From positions 69,501-133,500 of the forward strand of contig CM055871.1 of NCBI GenBank assembly GCA_029582165.1: a stretch of 64,000 nt of DNA, read 5' to 3'. Shown here one piece after another: positions 1 to 11,157 of the stretch. The notes beneath the pieces were generated by a model. It was not told where the DNA came from and did no database searches. It worked only from the letters and a program-made list of their open reading frames with translations. Each line of letters starts with the position of its first letter. The first letter of the stretch is position 1. A program made the translations under genes and the position numbers. The DNA is from Portulaca oleracea. Its lineage: Eukaryota > Streptophyta > Magnoliopsida > Caryophyllales > Portulacaceae.

Positions 1-370
1 GAAATCAAAGTACATTGCTCGTATTTACCCGAACTTGAAATACACCCGCCCATATTTACCAAAACCCGATATACGACTGAACCGAAACCCGCTCGCCCGA
101 CCGAATTGACAGTCTAGTGCTTGTCTCCATTTATTTTATTTCAGTTAAAATATTTAAGATTAAACTATACTACTTAGGCTATATGTACGGGACGCTTCGG
201 AACACTGTTGTAGTCAAATTGGAATTTATACATGGGTAAAAATATGTTATAGCTGCATAACTTGAAGAAATTGTCAAATTTAACTTAAAGAAACTAACGA
301 ACCCCAAGAGGCACAAGCAGCCACCAAGCAAGTAGGAACACGAGAACAACTTGCAAATTATAAGAGCAGT
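1..370. other. No gene recognised
   Basis: AT-rich sequence with only short stop-bounded reading frames. I see no motif, LTR end or terminal inverted repeat here. Confidence 0.5.
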
Positions 371-735
371 GGCAGCAACATGTGATGGGAGAGGGAGGGA
401 ATGGTGTGTCAATTTATGATTGGGTGGGTTAATGTGGTTGGACATGATTAATAACAATACGTATTGTATGCACCCGGAGCATATGCTCCAGATATTTACA
501 AGTGAACATTCATTGTAACAAGAGTGAACAATCTAAAATCTATGGTGAATGTGGCAGGAGCATGTGATGGGAGAGGGAGGGAATGATGTGTCAATTTATG
601 ATTGGGTGGGTTAATGTGGTTGGACATGATCAATCACAATTCATATTGTATGCACTCGGAGCATGTGCTTCAGATATTTACAAGTGAACAATCATTGTAA
701 TAAGAGTGAACAATCTAAAATCTGTGGTGAACAAT
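371..735. repeat. Imperfect tandem duplication, period about 182 bp
   Basis: The block starting 'catgtgatgggagaggga' at 379 recurs at 561 and stays alignable for about 175 bp with scattered substitutions. Each unit carries a palindrome of the form ggagcayrtgctcc (476-489 perfect; 658-671 degenerate) and the phrase 'agagtgaacaatctaaaat'. A third palindrome follows at 766-783. No coding potential is seen, and the origin (satellite-like or transposon remnant) is unknown. Confidence 0.75.
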
Positions 736-1558
736 CTAATATATGTGGGTGAACAATCATACCATCTGGAGCACGTGCTCCAGGTGCACCTAATAAATTG
801 CAGATCAATAGTGAGTACTCCAAACGAGGAGAATGATAGTGACATGATCAATAGTGAGTACTCCATAGGCCAATAATCAGATCTAAAGTTAGGAAAATGG
901 TCAATAGTGAGAAACGGAAAAGCTGAGAAGAAGGAAAGACAAAGTTTCTGGACAATTCCATCTAGGGTGACTATCGACGTCGGGAGGAAGGAAGGATGCG
1001 TACGAGGTTGCACTGCTGCTAGGGTCGATTGTGGAGGGGAGGGAGAGCAAGAAGATTAAGAAAGTGAGTGAAAAAACAATGAGAGAGAAGAACAGAGAAT
1101 TAGAAGGGGAAAAAAAAAGAACTCATATGTTTGATAGCTGCAATGCCGGGACAAAGTAGGGAAGTCAATGTGTTGCGAGCGCCGAGCAAATGCCAACGAG
1201 GGAGTGCGAGCATAGAGGGATAACAAAGTGATCGAACAAAGAGAACATCAGACTAGAGAGTGAGAGACATTGTATAACTTTAAGGTTTTGCCAAAGAAAA
1301 TCTATTTTATTCTTAATTAAAACACCAAAATCCATTTTGACCGTGAACCATTTAGGTCAATCAATTCTGGCGTTTTTTATTGTTAAACTAGAACACCAAT
1401 TTAAGCCTAGAACCGGACTGGAGAGTTGGTCCGTTCACGGTTGAACAGATTGGACCGATTGGTTTGCTTCTTTACAACCTAGAGTGGCAGAGGGTGACAA
1501 TCGTGTTACCTCGTCTGTTAGAACAAATGCAATGACGATCCTTCCACATAATTTATCA
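736..1558. other. No gene recognised; short repeats only
   Basis: Non-coding. It contains an 18-bp perfect palindrome at 766-783 (ctggagcacgtgctccag, with a central CACGTG) and a short direct repeat 'atcaatagtgagtactcca' at about 805 and 848. No protein family is visible. Confidence 0.45.
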
Positions 1559-1757
1559 GTAGGGGTGTCCAAAACCAGTTAACTACATTGGAAACGAGAA
1601 ACCGAAACCAAACTGCAACCATCAATTAACCGCATTGAAAATGTAGTTAACTGTTTTTCTCTCGTTTACGGTTAACCACCTGTTCCTAAAAATTTAAAGT
1701 AACAACAATATTGGAAAGTTTAACATTTTGCTTTCAAATTTCACATTTTCCCACTAA
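1559..1757. mobile_element. Possible small hAT-type MITE
   Basis: The left end reads taggggtgtcca, a common form of hAT termini. The octamer atttatca occurs just before it (1551-1558) and again at 1758-1765, as expected for an 8-bp hAT target duplication. The right terminal repeat (tagtggg in reverse complement) matches poorly. The inside is rich in gttaac/cggtt inverted pairs. The ends are tentative. Confidence 0.35.
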
Positions 1758-2108
1758 ATTTATCAAAACCGTTAAAATGCTTCAAAAAAAAAAAAAAAGC
1801 AAAACGAAACATAAACCGGTTTAACTCGACCGTTACCCCAATCCCCAATTTTTACTGCATCAAAGTTTGAATTGCAACCTTTTTGTTGAGAGATTCCAAC
1901 CTCCCTTTTTATGGCTATCTTCATAGTGGAGGATATGGAGACGAAGGATGGGAGAGCATTTTTAGCAATTGCAGAGGAGAGAAAGGAACGAGGGACAATA
2001 TGATAAGAATCCATTCCGTCATTAGAAATTTACCATTTTTAAATGTTCTCTTTATATTTTGTTCTTTCTTTTTGCAATTTTTTAATATTTATAGGTTTAA
2101 ATAAAAGG
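1758..2108. other. No gene recognised
   Basis: AT-rich flank between the possible hAT element and the Copia-1 LTR. Reading frames here are short and overlap the neighbouring microsatellite. The last five bases (aaagg) are the probable left target-site copy of Copia-1. Confidence 0.45.
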
Positions 2109-2136
2109 TGTTGAATCGTCGCCAATTTGCAGAAGA

Positions 2137-2171
<35 letters not shown>

Positions 2172-2395
2172 AGAAGAAGAAGAAGAAGAAGAAGAAGAAG
2201 AAGAAGAAGAAGAAGAAGAAGCAACAACAGAAGAGGGAGAAAATTTTATTGAATTGTCTCAACCTCAACAAGAGAAGAATCACAAAATATATATACACGG
2301 TGATAATCATAAAGAAAGCCTTGCTAACAAACTCGACAACTCAACAACAATTATCAAGATATTGGGATACAGTTGTAACCCCATAGCTCGCTACA
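2109..2395 (-). repeat. Copia-1 3' LTR
   Basis: On the minus strand it begins TGTAGCGAGC directly after the purine tract and ends at 2109. It aligns with 7244-7498 over the shared block 'ttgaattgtctcaacctcaa' and onward. It is longer than the 5' copy because a GA/GAA microsatellite has expanded inside it. Confidence 0.85.
2131..2222 (+). repeat. GA / GAA microsatellite
   Basis: A run of GA dinucleotides followed by about 17 GAA units, inside the Copia-1 3' LTR. The long Lys/Glu or Leu reading frames over it are low-complexity artefacts. Confidence 0.95.
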
Positions 2396-2402
2396 CTCCC
2401 CC

Positions 2403-3874
2403 TCAAGTTGGAAGTGGCCGAGAAGTGACACCCAACTTGGCAAGAAGTGTATTGTGCTGAGAAACAGAGATGGGTTTAGTTAGCACATCAGCTAACTGTA
2501 GTTTTGTGGAAACATAAGCGGGAGTAATTATCTTGGATTTCAACTGGTCTCGAACATAATGACGATCCGCCACGATGTCTTTAGTGCGTTCATGAAATAT
2601 GAGGTTGTTAGCAATATGAAGAACTGCCATATTGTCACAGTGCAACACAACCGCTTCCAAGTATGTCAGTATCAGGTCTCGCAAGAGAGATAACGACCAC
2701 TTGATTTCAATGCTAGTAAGAGCCATAGCTCGATACTCAACCTCTGCAGAGGATCGAGCAACAACTGAATGTTTCTTGGACTTCCATGGAATAGGGGAGG
2801 TTCCTAACAGTATGCAAAAGCCTGTACGTAGTGGACCTCCTTGTCCTCACAAAACTTGCCTGGTTAGAGTCATAATAGGTTGACAAGAGATAGTACCTTT
2901 GAGGTTCCTCACCACTTGATATGTTGCCGTCAAATGTTCATCAGTTGATTGTTGCATAAACTGAATCAACACTTTGACTGAGTAACAAATGTCCGGTCTA
3001 TAACAGTAAGGTAAATGAGCTGTCCTAGGAGTCTGCGGTATGTTTCAGGGGCAACTAAGACATTACCTACTTCTTGACATAACTTCACATGAGAGTCAAA
3101 GGGTATCTTTAAGGATTTTGCCTCAAACAATCCAAACTCATGAATTAGATCTTCAGTATACTTCTTTTGGCACAAAAAGATGCCTCGTTCAGATCTGTCC
3201 AATTCGAGACCCAAGAAATATCTCAAGGGACCTAAGTCCTTCATATGAAACTTACTATCCCAAAATCTCTTGATTTTATCAAGCTCCTTATCATCGTTAC
3301 TGGTGAGAATCATGTAATCAACATATATGAACATAGCCAAAAATTGAGAACCACTCGACTTGGTGAACAAAGAGTAATCAACCTTGGACTATTTGAACCC
3401 ATATTCTCTCAAAGCGGCTGAGAGTTTGGTGAACCATTGTCACGGCACTTGCTTAAGACCATACAAACATTTAAGCAATTTACACTTTGGAGGATTTCTC
3501 CCCCTAGTTTGTAACTCCATGCCATCAGTAATGGTTGACCCCAAACAAACGTAACCATGGGGCATTGTCATATAAACATCTTCATCGAGATCAGCATGCA
3601 AGAATGCACTAGTGACATTGAGTTGGAAAGCGGACTAGTGATTCATAACAATAACAACGAGAAGAGAGCGGATCGTGGTCATTTTAGCAACCAGAGCAAA
3701 TGTCTCCTCATAATCCTTACCATACCGCGACCGACATTCCATAATGACCAACCGAGCTTTGTGAGGCTCAATAGTTCCATCATGATGAAATATGGTCCTA
3801 TAAAGCCTATTACACCCAATTATCTTCTTTCCTAGAGGAAGAGTTGTAAGTTCCCAATTGTCATTGTCCTCCAA
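2403..3874 (-). pseudogene. Copia-1 reverse transcriptase and RNase H remnant
   Basis: The minus strand reads RT start (KARLVIM, YGKDYEETFA) at 3874-3635, RT palm with 'MKDLGPLRYFLGLE' at 3370-2966, then RNase H 'HCDNMAVLHIANN' and 'LADVLTKPI' at 2726-2403, in separate frames. The palm motif reads YVDY (3325-3314) instead of YVDD, so a catalytic aspartate is lost in addition to the frameshifts. Product and order are typical copia pol; the gene is dead. Confidence 0.9.
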
Positions 3875-4104
3875 GCCCGCAGCTCCCTGTTCATGGCTTC
3901 ACACCACACGAGCTCTTGAACAACGTGAGAGAAGGAGACTAGATCATGGGTCGCTACCAACTTGCATCAAAAACTTGAGATGAGGTGGCTGGAGAAGGAG
4001 GACTTGAAGCAACAACAATATAGCTCACATAATCATCCATCCAAGTCGGCTGTTGTATAACTCTAGTGGATTTTTGCACCAAGGCAGGAGAAGATATGTT
4101 TTAT

Positions 4105-4165
4105 GGAGGGTGGAGGGGGGAGGAGGAGGGGGGGGGGGGGAGGGGGGAGGATGGGGCTAAAAATG
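4105..4165 (+). repeat. G-rich low-complexity tract
   Basis: Runs of G with scattered A, including an uninterrupted run of 13 or so G's, within the linker between integrase and RT of Copia-1. On the coding (minus) strand it encodes a proline/serine-rich stretch. Several G-runs lie close enough to form a G-quadruplex on this strand. Confidence 0.8.
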
Positions 4166-4243
4166 ATAATGATGGATGGTTAGAGATGTTGATGGTGAGG
4201 GAGGAGGGGAATCAGGACTGGTGAGTTGAAGAAAATCAATAGT

Positions 4244-5468
4244 CTAAGTATGAACACCTGGGAGAGGGCATGGTAAAGGGTGCATGTAGTGTTCCTGGGA
4301 ATTTTGTTGGTAGGGAAACACATGCTCAATAAACTTGAAATCACGAGAGATAAAGGTGGCTTTGATGAGAAGGTTCAAGAGTTTGTAACCTTTTTGAGTT
4401 TGAGGGTAGCCCAAAAACACGCAAGGGACTCCCCAGGGCTGGAACTTGTCTGTAGTTCTGGTTGGGTTAGTAGCAAAAGCTAAACACCCAAATGTCTTGA
4501 GATGCTCATAGGATGGATATTGCTGAAGAAGAATTTCATTGGGAGTTTTGTTATGCAAGACTGATAGAGGCAGGCGATTGATGATATGGGTAGCAGTTAG
4601 CACACATTCACCCTATAATTGCAAGCGTAATGAAGCATGAAACCGTAGCAACCTCAAGAAAATGTATGTGCTTGTGTTCCACAACCCCATTTTGCTGGGG
4701 TCTATCCACACATGAGGTCTTATGTGTGATTCCATCCTAAGAGAAATATTGCTTACATTCATGTGTCTCAAACTCTAAGGCATTGTCAGATCGAACCATC
4801 TTCACTTTACAACCAAATTGATTTTATACATAGCAAAAGAATGCATGCAATGGAGCAAAAGACTAAGATTTGAACTTAAGTAAGTAAGTCCAAGTGGCAC
4901 GACTAAAACCATCGACAATTTTCATGAAGTATTCATTATTGCCATGTGTTGAAACATGATATGGATCCCATAGGTCAATATGTATCAGCTGAAAAGTATG
5001 ATCCGTAGTAGTATGGCTATATCTATAAGGCAAATGATAGAACCTAGCCATGGGACATGTGATCCAAATAGATTCATGATTCTTAGAGGTACTAACGCTA
5101 ATGTCATCCACATATATCAATCTAAAAAGAGGCAAGTGTCCTAATCTATGATGCCACAATATCATATCATCCAACTGAGCATAATGAAAAGTATAATCTG
5201 CAGATTTAGGAGATTTTTCACACCATCTAGATGTTGTTGCCTACTGTACTTCACGATCCACAAGGTAGTAAAGTCCACTTTTCTCCTTACCAATTCCTTT
5301 CACCCTTTGTGTTGCACAATCCTGTATTACACACATATTTCCATGGAATGCGACACAACAATAATTGTTGCAAGTCAATTTAGACACATATAGATTAAAC
5401 CGGAAGCTAGGAACAAGCAACACATGCACCAATTCAAGCCCATTGTTCACCCTGATGTGACCTACACT
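4244..5468 (-). pseudogene. Copia-1 gag-pre-integrase and integrase remnant
   Basis: The minus strand reads pre-integrase (RFNLYVSKL..., 5468-5241), a WHHRLGHL zinc-binding start (about 5160), integrase core with 'IHIDLWDPY' and 'VDGFSRATWTY' (5174-4863), then the C-terminal part 'THIINRLPLSVL...EHLKTFGCLAFA' (4603-4244). Stops and shifts separate the pieces. The hAT MITE at 5469 cuts the pre-integrase from the protease. Confidence 0.85.
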
Positions 5469-6001
5469 TAGGGATGGCAATCAGGTCTGAATCTGACTTG
5501 CTCCGAAGCAAAAACTCTGAATTTGAATTCGACTAAAAAAATCCGACTTCAAATCTGATTAGAATTTTTTTTTTTCCAATTATAATTGGGGCGAGTGTAG
5601 AGGTGACTACTTCCAATCCGATTAAGTCCAATTATAAAAATTAATATAAATTTTTTTTACAAAAATTAAAAAAAAAATAGAAATTGGAGTTTTATTTTAA
5701 CAATTATGATATATTAATCAGATGTAATCGGAGATAGAAGTAATCAAAGTTGGAGCAAATCATTTTACAAAAACATATAAAAGATAATCGTAGTCGGAGG
5801 TAATTGGAGGTAATCGGAGTCGGAGGCGTAATCAGAGGTAATCGGGTCGAAATTGGAGTTGGGTACCTCCGATTAAGTTCGGATTTGGAAGTCCACCCAC
5901 TTTCAATTAATTGATTTGGAGGTGACCACCACCTCTGATTATTAATTAGTGAAGGTGGAGGTGGGTATCTCTGGCCCGCCTTCGACCCATTGCCATCCCT
6001 A
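5469..6001. mobile_element. Non-autonomous hAT element (MITE) inside Copia-1
   Basis: Ends are TAGGGATGGCAAT and its reverse complement ATTGCCATCCCTA. Flanks cctacact (5461-5468) and cctacacc (6002-6009) form an 8-bp target duplication with one mismatch, the hAT signature. The inside is AT-rich with repeated 'gtaatcggag' units and has no transposase. It is younger than Copia-1, whose pol it splits. Confidence 0.88.
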
Positions 6002-7243
6002 CCTACACCTTGCTCAGAAACATTTTCACCATTGGGCAATCATATTTGAGACACTTGAGCATCCGCACTACTTTATTGCAAGACATCGCCATGACACATA
6101 TGATCTATGGCCCCCGTATCCGAAAATCCAAACACACGGTTTAGTTAAAGAGGATGAGTAGAGAACATTACCAGCGAAGCTGTGTTCTAACTCGTCATCT
6201 GTAACAGGTTGTGGTTGAGGGACCAACTAGAGAAGTTGTTTGACTTGCCACGACGTCAGATAAGCAACTTAACCATCCGACTTAACCAAAATGCTTTCTA
6301 TTTGAGCTGTCAACCTCCATCCTTACGAGTCACCACTCACCACTGCTACTTGAAGCTCCTGAATCCTTAAGCCTCTCCTGCGATTACTGAGAATTCCTTT
6401 GCATTTTCCTTTGTGATTGCTGCTGAGAATTTTTGTTGGATCGAGGATGCCAAGGTGGATAACCAATTACCGTCCAACATTTCTCCTTTGGATGTCCCTT
6501 GTTACCACATTTAGTGCATCATACTTTAGATCTTCTACGCAACAAGGCTGCAGGTTCTGGAACTTGCACGGTTCTAGCCCCCAAGAGGTCACGTTGTAGC
6601 TCCTCTAGTAGAATCATCCCACACACAGAGTCAACAATTGGTAGAGGTTACATACGAAGCACTTGACTTCGTCGATGAATGATGACTGAATTTGTCATGC
6701 AAGTCATGAGGAACTGAACAAGACTTTGGTCTTCTTGTTGTTTATTCCAAGCCTGCAAGAATGTTGTCATGTCCTCTAGGGTGGTCTTTATTTGCGACAA
6801 ATCAGACATGGCATCTAATTCCTCCCAAATACTTCATATTAGTCTAATATTCACTCACATTTCCTGTTTGTTTCAATTCGTATAAATCTCTATTTAATTG
6901 ATACTTCCTAGATCCATTCACTATTGAAAATCTTCGAGCAAGTTGCTGCCAAATCTTAGATGCATTCGTGACAAACATATTTGGCTTAGAGATCGCATCA
7001 CTTACATTATACATGATCCAAGAAATCACAAGATTGTTGCAAACATCCCATTGCTCAACTTTGATATGATCATTTGTTGCCCTAGTTAGGGTTCCATCTG
7101 CAAAAACAAGTTCTTGCTTAGTAATCAATCGCACTCTCCATCGCTTGACGTCATGTTCTGTAATGTAGAACAACGGATTATTTTCTGAATCGAGATCGAT
7201 TCTTACTCGAGATCTTAGATTCTTAAATGACGCCTTGATACCA
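6002..7243 (-). pseudogene. Copia-1 gag and protease remnant
   Basis: Minus strand: gag domain about 7200-6844 (QWDVCNNLVISWIM, IWQQLARRFSIV), CCHC zinc knuckle CTKCGNKGHPKEKC at about 6513-6472, and protease core DTGAIDHMC at about 6115-6090. The pieces lie in different frames. Next to the 5' LTR is 'tggtatcaaggc' (reverse complement of about 7232-7243), the degenerate initiator-Met primer binding site. Confidence 0.85.
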
Positions 7244-7335
7244 TGTTGATTTGTAGCCAATTTGTAGAAGAAGGAGCTCGATTATTTCTCGGGATCTTGG
7301 ATTCTTAATTGACGCCCTGATACCATGTTGATTTG
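7197..7335 (-). repeat. Duplicated PBS/LTR-edge segment in Copia-1
   Basis: The segment at 7197-7253 (ending gataccatgttgattt) recurs at 7279-7335 with a few substitutions, an 82-bp period. It places a second PBS-like 'tggtatcagggcgtc' and a second LTR-edge sequence inside the 5' LTR. The 3' LTR lacks the second copy. Confidence 0.75.
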
Positions 7336-7498
7336 GAGGGAAGGGGAGAGAGTATTGAATTGTCTCAACCTCAACAATAGAGGAACCACAAAATATATAT
7401 ACACGGTGATAATAAGAAAGAAAGTCTTGCTAACAAACTTGACAACTCAACATCTATCAAGATATTGGGATACAACTATAACCTAGTAGCTAGCTATA
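7244..7498 (-). repeat. Copia-1 5' LTR
   Basis: Homologous to 2109-2395: both share the tgttga...gccaatttg edge, the 'ttgaattgtctcaacctcaa' block and the 'gatattgggatac' block. The outer edge (7498) reads tagctata where the other copy has cgctaca. It includes the 82-bp duplication described separately. A 143-bp spacer with no recognised feature separates it from the Copia-2 5' LTR. Confidence 0.8.
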
Positions 7499-7641
7499 GA
7501 AGGGTTAGAGTAAGAAGGATTTAATGTTAAATATGAAATTTATCAGGAACTTTAATTGAACTTCTGTCAATACAATAGAAGAGTAAAAAGAAGAGTTTTG
7601 TTTAAGTTGCATCTGATAGCCATACGATCCCGTTTTTATTC

Positions 7642-7847
7642 TGTAGAAAGCATATAGGCTGTTAGGCAGTTACAAGTTGGTTAGGTTTGTTACACCTTGC
7701 TGGATATTTCTATTCTGATATTTCCTTTAGAGCACTTGTATATATATCTGCTCTCTGTTTTGCTAAGATTATATAATAGAAATCATTCTCTCATTTTCTC
7801 TCTCTTGCTCTCTCTTTTTCTCTCTTGGCATCAGCTTCAACTCATCA
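7642..7847 (+). repeat. Copia-2 5' LTR
   Basis: Nearly identical to 26780-26987, differing by a handful of substitutions and small indels. It ends in a CT-rich leader ('tctctctcttgctctctc') followed by ggcatcagcttcaactcatca. The tRNA-iMet primer binding site starts at 7848. Confidence 0.93.
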
Positions 7848-7860
7848 TGGTATCAGAGCA
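7848..7860 (+). other. Copia-2 primer binding site
   Basis: TGGTATCAGAGCA begins directly after the LTR. It is the usual complement of the 3' end of initiator tRNA-Met in plant copia elements. Confidence 0.9.
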
Positions 7861-7965
7861 TTGAAGCAGCCAGAGGATATCTGAGAATCTAATTTCGATT
7901 CTCTGTGATTTGGCATTGATCAAGATTCTATCTCTTTGATCTTTGCATTCTGATCAGATCTAGCA

Positions 7966-8832
7966 ATGAATGGGAGAAATGTGAACTTCAACGATTTACA
8001 AAATCCCTTGTTTATCCATCCTTCGGATGGTCCAAACTCGGTAACTCTCAATGAAAAGCTTATTGGAGCATCGAATTACAGATCATGGCGAAGAGCAATG
8101 GAAATTGCATTATCCACCAAACGAAAGCTTGTCTTCGTAGAAGGAACAATAGCCAGATCTGAAGATTATGCAGTCAAATCTGAACAGTGGGATGCTTGCA
8201 ACAATTTTGTAATTTCTTGGATCATAAACAATGTAAGTGACACCATTTCCAAATCTATTCTGTTTGTGCCTAAAGCATCAGAGATTTGGATGCAATTGGC
8301 AAGACGTTTTCACTTGCAAATGGATCACGAAAGTACCAATTGAATAAATAGCTGTATGAGTTGAAAAAAGTCAATACAGTGAGCGAATACTACACTAGAA
8401 TGAAAGGAATATGGGAAGAATTGGATGTTATGACTTATTTGCCGAAAATCAGTACTGTTGCGAATGATGTTACAAACTTCTTGCATTCTTTGGCTAAACA
8501 ACAGGAAGATCAGAAGCTCTTCCAATTCCTCAATGGTCTGGATGATGGCTTCAGTCATCAAAGGAGTCAAGTACTCCTTATGCAACCCTTACCATCAGTA
8601 GACTCGTTTGTGGCATGCTTCAGCAAGAAGAATTGCAACGAGAGCTCTTAGGAGTGTGGCCTCTACATACATCTGAACCAACTGCTCTACTGGGCAAAGG
8701 TTCTGAGAATCGAGGTACAGTGGTCCAATGCTCTGAATGTGGCAACAAAGGTCATCCAAGGGAGAAGTGTTGGATGGTGATTGGTTATCCTCCATGGCAT
8801 CCTAAATCCAAGAAACATCCTCAGCAATCATA
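7966..8832 (+). pseudogene. Copia-2 gag
   Basis: Starts MNGRNVNFNDLQ. The capsid-like domain follows (ASNYRSWRRAMEIAL, EQWDACNNFVISWI, IWMQLARRF), then a break at 8341, continuation 'VSEYYTRMKGIWEELD' to about 8650, a second shift, and a CCHC knuckle CSECGNKGHPREKC at about 8732-8773. At least two frameshifts divide what is normally one reading frame. Its close resemblance to Copia-1 gag shows the two are related families. Confidence 0.9.
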
Positions 8833-8932
8833 AAACAAAATGCAAAAGAATTCAACTCAGCTTCAACAACAAAAGAAAACCACTGGTGGATCCACTAGTG
8901 GAGGTAATCAAGAATGGAAAGCTGCAGCATAA

Positions 8933-9560
8933 GTGGAGAGTGTGCAAATTAAGCCAGATGGCCAGATGACTCATCTAACACCGTGGCAGATTGAGCAGTT
9001 CATTAAACTAATTCCACAACCCCAACCTGACACTGATGATGAGCTGGAGGACAACTTTACGGGTAATGTCTTCTGTTCTTCTGCTATTTCTAAACTATGT
9101 GTTTGGATTTTGGATACGGGTGCCACATATCATATGTGTTGTTGTGTTGAGAGTCTTCAAGATATTCAAATGGGTTCTTTTATATCTCATATTAATCTGC
9201 CAAATGGGACTAGTGTGTCTGTGAGTGGTATGGGAAGAATTAGGTTGAAAAATGGGCTGGATTTGATGAATGTGTTGTGTGTTCCCAACCTCTTGTCTGT
9301 CTCCAAATTGGCAAGAGATAATAATTGTTCTGTTACGTTTCATGCTAATACATGCATCATACAGGACTGTGCCACTCAGGTGGTCAGAGGAGTTGGTAAG
9401 GAGAAAGGTGGATTGTTTTACCTTCTTGATAACGAGGTGCAAGTTACTGACCATACAATGGTAGCGAGACAGCAAACAGAATGCAGACAATATGAGTGCA
9501 ATACTGCTAAACATGATTCTTTGTCTGTTTGGCATCATAGACTGGGTCATCTACCTGTAC
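8933..9560 (+). pseudogene. Copia-2 protease and gag-pre-integrase, cut by Athila
   Basis: Carries the aspartic protease core WILDTGATYHMC (about 9103-9140) and the pre-integrase region ending WHHRLGHLPV. The frame is cut at 9560, where the Athila LTR begins. The rest of the zinc-binding domain resumes at 21953. Confidence 0.92.
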
Positions 9561-11001
9561 TGATAACCCTACATTTTATAGGGTTATTTGGGTGTTTAAT
9601 ACATGAATTTCAGGTCAGTTTGTGATCGAACATAACATTTTATATCCCGAATTCATGTATATTTCACTTGGTTTGGAGATTGGTGTAATTTTATAGGTTT
9701 GTGAATGAAATTACATGAAGTCATGAAAAAATAGGAGGAGAAGTTGAAAGGTGGGGAGACAAACCAAAGACGGAAAAACAAGAAATCATGTTTGCCAAGA
9801 CAGGCGCTAGCACCGCTTCCCGACGCGCTGGTAGCGCCACAAACAGAAGGTTTAGGGGCGCTGGCAGTGCCTGGTTGTTACGCCACTGCTTGTTCTCCAA
9901 TAAGTCTCATGAATGCTAATGTGAGCAACAAGGCATTCGTGCGAATGCTTGGGCAACAAGGCTGTTACGCAATGCTTGGGCAACAAGGCGACTATTTTTT
10001 TGGCTATAAAAAGAAGCCTTCGCTTCATAGTTTAGGCATCAATTAGATCAGAGATCAGAGACATACTATCATCTATCATTTTTGGTTCTCAGAAACAATA
10101 TTTCTAGAATTCTAGTCTTAGTATTGGAGATCAAGGTGTTCAACCGGCGACGGAAAAAATCGGAGATTGAGGCTCGGGAGAAGCAAACTTTCACGAGCCG
10201 ATATATTCATTCATCCCTCGATTGTGGTTGTTCTCTTCCCTAATTTTTACTATGTTTTCTAGATTCAATTCAATTAGTTTAGTTGTTTTTATTATCAAGC
10301 ATGAGTAGTTAATTTTCAGTTTAGGGAAAACTCGATGTTGTTCATTTGACCCTCGGTTTTGATTTTGGTATGAAATAGTTTGTCAATTTCGTTCTGTCTT
10401 CGTGTTTATATTGCTACAGTAATTGATTGGCCACCATTTACTTGTGTCTAGACTCTTAGTTTCGGATCGAAAGATTGCTTCTTTGAGTTGGATTGACAAA
10501 GATTGAATAGGTATAAAATTCGGTTAGAAATAATGTATTTTCATACCTAGGATCGTTTAAATAACCTGTTGTTAACTTTGACTAAATTAGATAGCTATGA
10601 AAATAGGTGTTTAATTTAGTCGGAGCAATTCACTCCGGATCGAAAGATTGTTGTGATAGATATTTGTTTGGTTTTTGATCCCGAATTGGTACAAACTGCT
10701 AAATACTGAAATCAAACCTTCGTTAGGTTAATTGGTTAACTAGAGTAACTCCCCTAAACGCCTTTATAATATTGATAAAACCCTCATAAAAATATTCTTG
10801 GTGCTTCGATTAGATTTAATTGCAGTTTAAATTAGATTACTTTGCAATTTCGTTCATTTCAGTTTAATTGAGTTAAAAATCCAACCCTTGATTAACCTAG
10901 CATCCTTTGTAGTCGGTTAGTTTAGTGCGTAAGATAGAACAAGCCCTCGTGGGAACGACCTTGATATACTACATTGTACACCGTGCACTTGCGACGTATC
11001 A
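9561..11001 (+). repeat. Athila 5' LTR
   Basis: About 1,441 bp. A TATA box (ctataaaaag, 10004-10013) follows a GC-rich patch with palindromic gcgctggtagcgcc-like units and repeated 'aatgcttgggcaacaaggc' (about 9785-9990). Transcription would start near 10,035. It is shorter than the 3' copy (1,487 bp), mostly because the GC-rich patch differs. Confidence 0.93.
10004..10013 (+). promoter_or_regulatory. Athila LTR TATA box
   Basis: ctataaaaag, with the identical motif at 20950-20959 in the 3' LTR, conserved in an otherwise AT-poor neighbourhood. Confidence 0.7.
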
Positions 11002-11007
11002 AGTTTT

Positions 11008-11025
11008 TGGCGCCGTTGCCGGGGA
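11008..11025 (+). other. Athila primer binding site (tRNA-Asp)
   Basis: TGGCGCCGTTGCCGGGGA, six bases after the LTR end, is the complement of the 3' end of plant tRNA-Asp including CCA. This primer is known for Athila elements. Confidence 0.9.
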
Positions 11026-11157
11026 CTTTGTCCCTAGCTGCCATTAGACATAGACATTCTAGGTGCCTAGGTTTTATTTTGTCTGTTTTTATCTATTTTA
11101 TTTTATTTTTACCCATTTGATTGCGTTTGACGTACTTTTCTGCGCTGTTTCAGGTTT

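Larger units (their letters stand above)
2109..7498 (-). mobile_element. Copia-1: Ty1/copia retrotransposon, minus strand, decayed
   Basis: Reading the minus strand: 5' LTR (7498-7244), iMet-type primer binding site, gag with zinc knuckle, protease DTGA, gag-pre-integrase, integrase, reverse transcriptase, RNase H, purine tract (gagggggag), 3' LTR (2395-2109). This is the Ty1/copia order. Flanks aaagg (2104-2108) and gaagg (7499-7503) form a target duplication with one mismatch. Removing the hAT insertion at 5469-6001 leaves about 4.85 kb, a normal copia size. Many stops and frameshifts make it incapable of autonomous movement. Its gag is clearly related to that of Copia-2, so the two belong to neighbouring families. 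Confidence 0.92.

Noticed and set aside
2039..2386. Poly-Leu, poly-Phe and poly-Lys/Glu frames
   Set aside because: Direct translations of the GA/GAA microsatellite in the Copia-1 LTR.
9744..10046. 100-residue frame and its counterpart at 20611-20931
   Set aside because: Lies inside the Athila LTR; not conserved between the two LTRs because of indels in the GC-rich patch.
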